From Pseudomonadota bacterium (lineage in GTDB: Bacteria; Pseudomonadota; Alphaproteobacteria; Rhizobiales; Xanthobacteraceae), in NCBI GenBank assembly GCA_023405565.1, contig JAEXXW010000230.1, forward strand, positions 1 through 7,847: a DNA stretch of 7,847 nucleotides, written 5' to 3'. The notes below the pieces were generated by a model. That model saw only the letters and a list, made by a program, of their open reading frames with translations. It was not told where the DNA came from and ran no database searches. Position 1 is the first letter of the stretch. Every line of letters begins with the position of its first letter. Shown one piece after another: positions 1 through 5,047 of this stretch. A program made the position numbers and the translations under genes.

Positions 1-503
1 GTTTGCTCTTGAGCATCCCTGCCGGTCAGACGTTGCAGCAGCCCGGCGAATTGCGCGGCGGCTTGCGCAAATTCGCCCATGGCTGAGGGCATCAGGTGCT
101 GCGCCTCGGTGATATTGCCGCGGGCCAGCATGGCGCCGAGGACAAACTGGTCGAGCTCCGCGACATCGGCGGCGACTTTTTTGGCCGTAGCCATGTTCTG
201 TTGGGTAACGGTCTCCGCCATCAGCGAGGCCAGCATCCGCAGCCGGTCGGTTTCCGGCTTGATGCGCCGTTCCACGTCCTGCTGCGAGCCCGGCTCCCGA
301 ATCAGCCGGCCGATGCGTTCGGCCATGACGGACAGCTCGGCGGCGTCCTGCAGGATGCGCGCGGAACCGATGGCCTGCCGGGCGTCGCGTGAAACCAGGG
401 AGATACCAAGGAAAGCGGCAGCGGCAATGACAAAGGCCAACGCCACGGGAATGGCGACGGCCAGATTGAGCCTCACCGCCAGTGTAATGCGTTTCAGAAA
501 CAC
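1..503 (-). CDS. N-terminal fragment of a membrane-anchored sensor or chemoreceptor-like protein (partial, runs off left edge)
   Basis: An open frame of about 167 codons runs off the left edge with no stop. After a short basic leader (FLKRITLAVR) there is one hydrophobic segment at about residues 12-37, then a long Ala/Leu/Glu-rich region with heptad-like spacing (RILQDAAELSVMAERIGRLI and onward) and no cysteines. One N-terminal membrane anchor followed by a helical domain is what the sensory module of a methyl-accepting chemotaxis protein, HAMP histidine kinase or HAMP cyclase looks like. The output domain lies outside the window, so the class cannot be chosen. The frame opens after a TAA and has no early ATG. 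I chose GTG at 503, preceded by a weak CGAG; TTG at 521 is the alternative. It is divergent from the Bug gene at 739, so it may sense something related, but that is only inference. Confidence 0.6.
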   Translation of the reverse strand, partial: MFLKRITLAVRLNLAVAIPVALAFVIAAAAFLGISLVSRDARQAIGSARILQDAAELSVMAERIGRLIREPGSQQDVERRIKPETDRLRMLASLMAETVTQQNMATAKKVAADVAELDQFVLGAMLARGNITEAQHLMPSAMGEFAQAAAQFAGLLQRLTGRDAQEQ

Positions 504-599
504 GCGAATCTCGAAGGGCAAATGGAACGTTCTTGGTAGGTGAGATGTGTAAAGGCTTTATGATTCAGGGCGTCATATTCAGGTCGTGAAAAAATCACC

Positions 600-634
600 T
601 GCCGCATTTTGAATGCATCGAGATGGATGCGGCA
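600..634 (+). repeat. Inverted repeat / hairpin upstream of the first Bug gene
   Basis: TGCCGCAT (600-607) and ATGCGGCA (627-634) are perfect 8-bp arms around a 19-nt loop, followed by TTTT at 635-638. A competing 5-bp hairpin, GCATC (615-619) with GATGC (626-630), uses part of the same right arm, so the two pairings exclude each other. On the opposite strand the stem is followed after 5 nt by six T residues. It could be a weak terminator on either strand, an operator or a leader structure. The pairing is seen directly; the function is not known. Confidence 0.4.
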
Positions 635-666
635 TTTTGCCTATCAAACCGAGGGCTGCCGATGGC

Positions 667-688
667 GCGAAGTCCGTATAGGACTCGC
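667..688. promoter_or_regulatory. Candidate operator-like inverted repeat
   Basis: AGTCC-GTATA-GGACT (671-685) is a perfect inverted repeat with a 5-nt spacer. It extends to GCG...CGC on the outside with one bulged A at 670. It sits about 50 nt upstream of the Bug start codon, where a repressor or activator site would be plausible. No matching regulator is visible in the window. Confidence 0.25.
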
Positions 689-738
689 AGGCAATACAAA
701 ACAAAAATCAAAAAAAGCAAACGCCAGGGAGGACGACA

Positions 739-1704
739 ATGCCGCATATCCGTGCGTTGTGTGGGCTGTTGCTGCTGACCATGATGGCAAGCGTCGCGCG
801 GGCGCAGATCTGGCCAGCGGGGCAGCCGATCAAGGTCATCATTCCGTTCAGCGCCGGCAGCGCGACCGATGTCATCGCGCGTTCCGTCTTCGAACAGGTC
901 GGCTCTCAGATTGGCCAGACCTTCGTGATCGATAATCGTCTGGGGGCCGGCGGCACCATCGGCGCCAATGCCGTGGCCAAGGCGGATCCGGATGGCTTCA
1001 CGCTGCTGGTCAACTCGTCGTCGCATACCGTGACGCCGTCGACCTATACGAGTCTGCCCTACGACACGGAGAAGGATTTCGCGCCGGTTATTCCGCTTGC
1101 CAATCTCGCCAATGTGCTGGTGGTGGCGCCGGAGAAATACAAATCGGTGCAAGCGCTGGTCGATGCAGCAAAAGCCAAGGGCGGCGGTCTCAATTATGCA
1201 TCGGCCGGAGCGGGCAGCGCCGCACATCTGAATGCTGAGCGCTTCCGCCTCGCCGGCAAGTTCGAGGCGCAGCATGTGCCGTTCAAGGGCGCGCCGGACG
1301 CGTTGCGCGAGATCATCGCCGACCGGATCGATTTCTATTTCGTGCCGCTGGCGCCGGCCCGCGGCCTGATCAATGACGGCAAGCTGGCCGCGATCGCGGT
1401 GTCGTCATCACAGCGTGCATCGGCGCTGCCGAATGTGCCGACGACGGTGGAAGCGGGCTTTCCGAACTCGGAATATAATTTCTGGATCGGCGTATTCGCA
1501 CCGGCCAAGACGCCGTCTGCCATCACCGAGCGGCTACACAAGGAGATTTCGGCAGCGCTCGCCAATCCGGCGGTCGCCGGCAAGCTCTCGGCGCTGGGAG
1601 CCGATCCGATGAAGATGTCATCGAAGGAGTTTGGCGACCTGATCGGCAAGGAAATCATCTCCAACGCCGAACTGGTGAAGGCCGCGGGGATCAAGGCGAA
1701 TTAA
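739..1704 (+). CDS. Bug-family (TctC-like) periplasmic solute-binding protein
   Basis: This 321-residue protein belongs to the Bug / TctC family, the extracytoplasmic receptors of tripartite tricarboxylate transporters, which bind carboxylated or other small organic molecules. A Sec signal peptide covers about residues 1-22, with likely cleavage after ARA. Family landmarks follow: PIKVIIPFSAG..TDVIAR at 30-48 (first ligand loop), NRLGAGG at 66-72, ADPDGFTLL near 82-90, a YASAGAGSAAHL segment and the C-terminal GVFAPAKTP block. Length is normal for the family. The start is supported by AGGGAGGA 5 nt upstream. No TctA or TctB gene is in the window. Because it precedes the LigB/LigA genes on the same strand, its ligand may be the aromatic acid or a precursor handled by those enzymes, although the 112-bp gap with a palindromic repeat weakens the operon link. 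Family assignment is firm; the ligand is unknown. Confidence 0.93.
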   Translation: MPHIRALCGLLLLTMMASVARAQIWPAGQPIKVIIPFSAGSATDVIARSVFEQVGSQIGQTFVIDNRLGAGGTIGANAVAKADPDGFTLLVNSSSHTVTPSTYTSLPYDTEKDFAPVIPLANLANVLVVAPEKYKSVQALVDAAKAKGGGLNYASAGAGSAAHLNAERFRLAGKFEAQHVPFKGAPDALREIIADRIDFYFVPLAPARGLINDGKLAAIAVSSSQRASALPNVPTTVEAGFPNSEYNFWIGVFAPAKTPSAITERLHKEISAALANPAVAGKLSALGADPMKMSSKEFGDLIGKEIISNAELVKAAGIKAN

Positions 1705-1713
1705 GTAGTCACG

Positions 1714-1793
1714 GTCATGCCGAGCCTTGTGCGGGGCATCCACGTTCTTCTTGAATTAAAGGCGTGGATGGCCGGGACAAGTCCGGCCATGAC
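1714..1793. repeat. Alphaproteobacterial intergenic palindromic repeat element
   Basis: Two 31-nt arms (1714-1744 and 1763-1793) are inverted copies matching at 24 of 31 positions, separated by an 18-nt AT-rich loop. The right arm is itself a hairpin, with ATGGCCGG and CCGGCCAT (1768-1790) as perfect 8-bp arms; the left arm is a decayed version. From memory, this sequence type (GTCATGGCCGGGCTTGTCCCGGCCATCCACG-like) recurs between genes in Bradyrhizobiaceae and relatives. Its reverse-strand translation gives the familiar spurious peptide MAGLVPAIHA. It ends only 11 nt before the ribosome-binding site of the dioxygenase gene, so a transcript from the Bug gene would carry a stable structure here. 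It may act as a processing or attenuation site, or be a passive mobile-repeat relic. Confidence 0.8.
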
Positions 1794-1804
1794 GACAAAC
1801 AAAC

Positions 1805-1810
1805 TAGGAG
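1805..1810 (+). promoter_or_regulatory. Ribosome-binding site fixing a TTG start for the dioxygenase
   Basis: TAGGAG lies 6 nt before TTG at 1817. The next in-frame ATG is codon 32, which would remove the family's first metal-binding His (residue 12). The TTG start is therefore strongly preferred. Confidence 0.8.
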
Positions 1811-1816
1811 ACACTC

Positions 1817-2647
1817 TTGGCTCAGGTCGTTGCGGCCTATGGTTTGCCGCATACTCCGTTCTTTCCCTCGAAGGTCGAGGAGGAAGGTCCGTCATCGCCG
1901 ACCGGCATCATGTTCGCCAAGGCGCGCGATTCGCTTGCCGCAGCGAAGCCGGATGTGATCGTGATCTTCGACACCGATCATTACAACACCTTCTTCTTCG
2001 ACAATTTCCCCATTCTTGCGATCGGTATCGACGAGCGCTTCAGCGGGCCGAATGATGAGCCGCGCGGCGGCATGAAGGTCTATGACGTGCCGTCGTCGCC
2101 CAGGCTCGCCGAACGCATTCGCGACGAGGGCGTGCGTGCGGGCTATGACATTGCCACCTTGCGCGACTTCGCGGTCGATCATTCGGTGATGGTGCCGCTG
2201 CATTTCGTCAATCCGAATATGAAGTGGCCGGTGATCCCGTTCTTCATCAGCGGGCATGTGCCGCCGCTGCCGCCGGCGCAGCGCTGCTTCGAGCTCGGCA
2301 AGCAGATTCGCAAGACCATCGAGGCCTATCCGGAGGATCTGCGCGTCGCGATCATCGGAACGGGGAGTTTCTCGCTCGAGGTGTTCGGCCCGCGCATCCG
2401 CCTCGGCTTTACCGATGGCGTACCTGATCCCGAATGGGTGCACGAAGTCTGCGGCTATCTCGCGGAGGGCAAGACCGACGCGCTGATCGCCGCCGCGAAC
2501 GAGGACCGCATGCATGCGGCCGGCAATGTCGGCGGCGAATTGCTGAACTGGATCGCGATGCTGGCCTTCACCGATGGCCGCAAGCCGGACTTTCTCGACA
2601 AGCAGATGGAAAACGGCCACGCCTATGCAGGCTGGCGCTGGGCATGA
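1817..2647 (+). CDS. Class III extradiol ring-cleavage dioxygenase, catalytic (LigB-family) subunit
   Basis: This 276-residue protein is a LigB-family class III extradiol dioxygenase. Such enzymes use non-heme Fe(II) and O2 to open catecholic rings next to the diol (protocatechuate 4,5-, gallate and related dioxygenases). Visible metal ligands are His12 in GLPHTPFFP, His55 in DTDHYNTFF and Glu241 in NVGGELLNW, matching LigB His12, His61 and Glu242. DHSVMVPLH at 121-129 matches the DHG..VPL motif. The oddity is in GTGSFSLEVFGPR (181-193): as I recall, LigB enzymes have GTGG-hydrophobic-SH here, with His as acid-base catalyst, while this protein has Leu187. No signal peptide is seen, so it is cytoplasmic. 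The start is TTG with TAGGAG 6 nt upstream. The partner LigA-like gene begins 10 nt after the stop. Family is clear; the substrate is not, and the missing His means activity should not be assumed. Confidence 0.88.
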   Translation: MAQVVAAYGLPHTPFFPSKVEEEGPSSPTGIMFAKARDSLAAAKPDVIVIFDTDHYNTFFFDNFPILAIGIDERFSGPNDEPRGGMKVYDVPSSPRLAERIRDEGVRAGYDIATLRDFAVDHSVMVPLHFVNPNMKWPVIPFFISGHVPPLPPAQRCFELGKQIRKTIEAYPEDLRVAIIGTGSFSLEVFGPRIRLGFTDGVPDPEWVHEVCGYLAEGKTDALIAAANEDRMHAAGNVGGELLNWIAMLAFTDGRKPDFLDKQMENGHAYAGWRWA

Positions 2648-2657
2648 GGAGTGAGCC

Positions 2658-2921
2658 ATGAACGTATTGGCACTGGACCGGCTCTGCCGGGAGACGCTGC
2701 GGGACCGTGCCTTCCGTGCGCAGATGAAGGCGGACCCGGAGGCGGCGGTGGCCCGCTACAACCTGACACCGGAGGAGAAGCGGGCGCTGCTGGCGGGCGA
2801 CGTCGTGACGCTGCACCGGATGGGGGTGAACGATTTCCTGATGGGCTACCTGGCCCGGTTTGAGCTTTGCGGCCTGAATGTGCCGATTTACAGCGAGCGG
2901 ATCATCTCGGCGGGCAAATAG
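2658..2921 (+). CDS. LigA-family small subunit of an extradiol dioxygenase
   Basis: This 87-residue protein matches the LigA domain (the alpha subunit of protocatechuate 4,5-dioxygenase; also the C-terminal domain of gallate dioxygenases). Recognisable parts are the N-terminal helix ALDRLCRETLRD, MKADPEAAVARYNLTPEEK and GVNDFLMGYLARF. LigA caps the LigB active site and carries no metal ligands. It is shorter than classical LigA (about 139 residues) and is essentially the domain alone. GAGGAG overlaps the end of ligB (2646-2651), 6 nt before the ATG, so the two are co-translated. The order LigB then LigA matches the domain order of fused gallate dioxygenases and is the reverse of Sphingobium ligA-ligB. 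Codon use is unlike ligB: 7 of 10 arginines are CGG, against none of 16 in ligB. Databases often mislabel such proteins as protocatechuate 3,4-dioxygenase, which is an unrelated intradiol enzyme. Confidence 0.85.
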   Translation: MNVLALDRLCRETLRDRAFRAQMKADPEAAVARYNLTPEEKRALLAGDVVTLHRMGVNDFLMGYLARFELCGLNVPIYSERIISAGK

Positions 2922-2986
2922 CGCCGGTTTGGATGCAAAGGACTCTTGTTTCGGCCGGTCGGCTTGGCTAAACAACGCCCCGTCCG

Positions 2987-3002
2987 AGGGCGGCACCGCC
3001 CT
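2987..3002 (+). terminator. Short GC-rich hairpin after the LigA-like gene (weak terminator candidate)
   Basis: AGGGCGG-CA-CCGCCCT is a perfect 7-bp inverted repeat 66 nt after the LigA stop and 15 nt before the tRNA. No T-run follows, so a classical intrinsic terminator is not supported. Nothing else is seen in the 95-nt gap. Confidence 0.25.
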
Positions 3003-3016
3003 GTTCGGCCCCCATT

Positions 3017-3106
3017 GGAGAGGTGGCTGAGTGGTTGAAAGCACCGCACTCGAAATGCGGCATACTCGCAAGGGTATCGGGGGTTCGAATCCCTCCCTCT
3101 CCGCCA
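3017..3106 (+). tRNA. tRNA-Ser (anticodon CGA)
   Basis: A complete 90-nt class II tRNA. The acceptor stem is GGAGAGG (3017-3023) with CCTCTCC (3096-3102), followed by discriminator G and an encoded CCA (3104-3106). The anticodon stem is CCGCA/TGCGG (3044-3048, 3056-3060) with loop CTCGAAA, giving anticodon CGA at 3051-3053, which reads UCG. A long variable arm with ATAC/GTAT pairing (within 3061-3078) is typical of tRNA-Ser. The T arm is GGGGG-TTCGAAT-CCCTC (3079-3095). It stands alone between the dioxygenase genes and the convergent propeller gene. Confidence 0.97.
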
Positions 3107-3286
3107 AACACATTGAATATTGCCGGATATTCGGGGCTTTGAGCTGGGACGGGTTGTCGTACCCATACACTGACCCACACTCTTAATTGGCCCTGCATTT
3201 CTCGACCGGACCGGCTTCGCCGCAATCATTTTCAGCCAATGCGCAGGTATCTCCCTGAAAGCGGGGGGTGGCGGATCGCGATTGTT
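3107..3286. other. Intergenic stretch 3' of the tRNA, no gene recognised
   Basis: This 180-nt gap lies between the tRNA 3' end and the stop of the minus-strand propeller gene. I see a small hairpin GAATAT-TGCCGG-ATATTC (3115-3132) just after the tRNA, which may help 3' processing or termination. Apparent reading frames crossing here are antisense translations of the tRNA. No integrase remnant and no repeat of the tRNA 3' end was found inside the window. No convincing terminator for the propeller gene was found. Confidence 0.5.
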
Positions 3287-4417
3287 CTAGACGCGTTCGA
3301 TGATCGATAATCCACCCATGCGGTCTATCAGATAGACGAGCCCACGATCGTCTTCGAAGACGTCGTTGCTGGAGACGCGATCTGATCCTGCCGGAAGATC
3401 GGGGATGTAATGCGCGCTCTCGCGCGGTGCCATCGGATTGGAGAAATCGATGAACCGCAGACCCTGCGCAAACCAGGCGACCGGGATCTCCGTTCCGCGC
3501 ACTTTCTCCACCGGCTGATGACATCCGGTCATTTCCGGATTGCGTTTGCCGTGAATGCCTTCGACCTGAAATGTTGCGACCGGGATCGGGCGCGTTTCAT
3601 CCGTGGCATCGACCATCCAGATGAAGGCCGCAAGCTCGGGCGCCATGTCAGCATCAAGCGGATTCACGTCCTCGTCGGCGACGATGAGATAATTGCGACC
3701 GTTGATCGGAAAGGGCACCGGCACGACCGAATGACGCGGCCAGGGAAACGGCGGACTCCAGTTGAAGCCGGAAATCTGCCGCGGCTTGCCGAGATCGCTG
3801 ATGTCGAGAATGAGGCCGCCGCCGTGCCAGTAGCTGACATAGAGCCGGTTCTCATGGCGGATCGCATGATGGCAGCGATGCTGGCGGCCCTTCCAGGTCG
3901 GCGTCTCGCCGCCTGCGAGCCATTGCCCCGGCATCCACCAGCGGCCGACCTCACGTGGCTTCATCGGATCGGCGAAATCGAGGATCATCACGATATTGCC
4001 GATATAGCCGTCGATCTCAGGTGAGATGTAAGCGTATCGCCCATCGAAAGTGAAACGGTGAACGCCGGTACCGTCGCATTCCCAGCGATTGATTTCTTTC
4101 GGCGCAGCCGGATTGCTGACATCGTAGATGCCAAGGCCGCCGCGCTGACCATTGGCTGCAGCTTTCTCTTTGGAGACAATCTCCCGATTCACCAGCATGA
4201 TGCCGCCCGCGGCCTGCACCTTGTGCGAATGAAGCCCTTCCGCGATCTCGATCTTGGCAATGACCTTCGGGTTCTTCGGGTCGCGCACATCGACAATGGA
4301 CGTGCCGCTCGGCGCTTTCATGTGGCCGATATAGGCAATGCCATTATCGACGGTTATCTGGCCGCCGCCACGACAGGCGAGCGTGGCGACCTCGCGAACA
4401 CCTTTGCAAATCGGCAT
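3287..4417 (-). CDS. LVIVD-repeat beta-propeller protein, possibly metal-binding
   Basis: This 376-residue protein is built of repeats ending in a strand-turn motif, hydrophobic-x-D-hydrophobic-x-(D/N)-P-x-x-P. Copies lie near residues 40-57 (SIVDVRDPKNPKV), 95-112 (GIYDVSNPAAPKE), 143-160 (MILDFADPMKPRE), 202-218 (LILDISDLGKPRQ), 266-283 (WMVDATDETRPIP) and 320-337 (RFIDFSNPMAPRE), with a closing strand YLIDRMGGLSIIERV. This is the LVIVD repeat of six- to seven-bladed propellers, most of unknown function. Histidines recur in most blades: HSH 63-65, VHRF 120, CHHA 182-185, YWHGG 198, PRHS 229 and CHQP 299-301. That spacing suggests a metal site on the propeller axis, by analogy with four-His carotenoid oxygenases or SBP56-type proteins; this is inference. 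No signal peptide is visible, so it is probably cytoplasmic. AAGGA lies 6 nt before the ATG. The gene starts 20 nt after the CMD-family gene, so they form an operon. Confidence 0.82.
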   Translation of the reverse strand: MPICKGVREVATLACRGGGQITVDNGIAYIGHMKAPSGTSIVDVRDPKNPKVIAKIEIAEGLHSHKVQAAGGIMLVNREIVSKEKAAANGQRGGLGIYDVSNPAAPKEINRWECDGTGVHRFTFDGRYAYISPEIDGYIGNIVMILDFADPMKPREVGRWWMPGQWLAGGETPTWKGRQHRCHHAIRHENRLYVSYWHGGGLILDISDLGKPRQISGFNWSPPFPWPRHSVVPVPFPINGRNYLIVADEDVNPLDADMAPELAAFIWMVDATDETRPIPVATFQVEGIHGKRNPEMTGCHQPVEKVRGTEIPVAWFAQGLRFIDFSNPMAPRESAHYIPDLPAGSDRVSSNDVFEDDRGLVYLIDRMGGLSIIERV

Positions 4418-4437
4418 GGCTTATCCTTCGGTCGTTC

Positions 4438-4836
4438 TCAGGGCTTCGTATTCTTCTGGTCTTCTTCCGAGAAGACCTCGCGGCAGGCCGATACGCCATT
4501 GATCGCGGCGGCGACGCCGACATACGGAACGAGCTGCATCATGATTTCCACCAATTCTTCGCGCGCGACACCGCAGCGCAAAGCTCCCTGGAGGTGAGTG
4601 CGCAGTTGCGGCGCGGCCGTTCCCAAGGTTGCGAGCGCGGTGACGGTCACGATCTGCCGCGTTCTGGAATCGATCACGGATGACTGATAGATCTCGCCGA
4701 AAATCGTTTCCAGAACATAGGTCGCAAGCTGAGGTGCGATATCACCCAGATTGCGCTCGACCTGTTCCGGAGGCTGGCCCAAAATCTCGCCGATTTTCTT
4801 GGCGCCGCGTGCGCGACGTGCCGGATCGGACTGCAT
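4438..4836 (-). CDS. Carboxymuconolactone decarboxylase (CMD) family protein, PcaC-like
   Basis: This 132-residue all-helical protein is of the CMD / AhpD superfamily. Its length and core resemble gamma-carboxymuconolactone decarboxylase (PcaC): FGEIYQSSVIDSRTRQIV at about 46-63, ALATLGTAAPQLRTHLQGAL at 67-86, then GVAREELVEIMMQLVPYVGV at 89-108 and a final helix. His81 lies in the position of the family's conserved RLH/THL motif. The peroxidase-type CxxC of AhpD is absent; only isolated Cys88 and Cys118 are present. It may act on a lactone or beta-keto acid from aromatic breakdown, but many family members have unknown or redox roles, so the reaction is not assigned. GAGGA lies 6 nt before the ATG. 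It is first in a two-gene operon with the LVIVD propeller and is divergent from the second Bug gene. Confidence 0.85.
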   Translation of the reverse strand: MQSDPARRARGAKKIGEILGQPPEQVERNLGDIAPQLATYVLETIFGEIYQSSVIDSRTRQIVTVTALATLGTAAPQLRTHLQGALRCGVAREELVEIMMQLVPYVGVAAAINGVSACREVFSEEDQKNTKP

Positions 4837-5047
4837 CCCTTATCCTCATTGCTTCTGTTTGCTCGGGGTAAGTGCGCGCGTCGACGGCGCCGAAGCGATA
4901 CCCACCTCACCGACGCCTGTATCATTACTTGCGGGGCGCAGGCCGTCACACGGTCTTGTGACAGACACTTGATTGCGCGTTGGCTATTCGGAACGTTGGC
5001 CCGACCAATCATCAAAATAAAAAAAGTGGCTGAGGAGGAACCAAGGG
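4837..5047. promoter_or_regulatory. Divergent promoter region between the CMD and second Bug genes
   Basis: These 211 bp separate back-to-back operons and should carry promoters for both. The region holds the perfect inverted repeat at 4945-4962 (separate entry), a CGTCGACG palindrome at 4879-4886, and AGGAGG at 5033-5038, 9 nt before the Bug ATG. TTGATT at 4969-4974 could be a -35 element for the plus-strand operon, but no good -10 lies at the right spacing. Confidence 0.55.
4945..4962. promoter_or_regulatory. Candidate operator, GTCACA-N6-TGTGAC
   Basis: A perfect 6-bp inverted repeat with a 6-nt spacer (CGGTCT) sits near the middle of the divergent region, just before a possible -35 TTGATT at 4969. 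It has the size of a dimeric regulator site. The arms are in the opposite order to the CRP site (TGTGA-N6-TCACA). No regulator gene is present in the window. Confidence 0.4.

Larger units (their letters stand above)
504..738. promoter_or_regulatory. Divergent intergenic region between the sensor fragment and the first Bug gene
   Basis: This 235-bp stretch should hold promoters for both flanking genes. It contains a small inverted repeat GTGA-aaaaa-TCAC at 586-598, a hairpin at 600-634 and a second inverted repeat at 667-688 (last two listed separately). An A-rich stretch at about 697-720 precedes a strong ribosome-binding site, AGGGAGGA at 726-733, which lies 5 nt before the ATG at 739. I could not find a convincing -35/-10 pair on either strand, so no promoter is placed exactly. 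Confidence 0.5.

Noticed and set aside
79..543. 154-residue plus-strand frame
   Set aside because: Low-complexity Ser/Arg/Ala-rich shadow of the minus-strand sensor, which has a credible membrane segment and helical domain.
595..1275. 226-residue minus-strand frame
   Set aside because: Arg/His-rich shadow opposite the first Bug gene, which has clear homology features, a signal peptide and a ribosome-binding site.
1701..1895. Minus-strand 64-residue frame containing MAGLVPAIHA
   Set aside because: It is the translation of the intergenic palindromic repeat running into the antisense of the dioxygenase gene; no ribosome-binding site or family.
1892..2659. 255-residue minus-strand frame opposite the dioxygenase
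   Set aside because: Composition is that of an antisense shadow (Arg/His/Ala-rich); the plus strand carries the metal-ligand motifs.
2888..3229. Minus-strand reading frames across the tRNA, with peptides such as GRDSNPRYP and GGIRTPDTLA
   Set aside because: They are antisense translations of the tRNA-Ser gene, a well-known source of spurious protein annotations.
3410..4597. Long plus-strand frames opposite the propeller gene (204 and 179 residues)
   Set aside because: Antisense shadows; the minus strand encodes regular LVIVD repeats.
4945..4962. CRP/FNR site
   Set aside because: The arms are TCACA...TGTGA, the reverse of the CRP arrangement, and not the TTGAT...ATCAA of FNR; kept only as an unnamed dyad.
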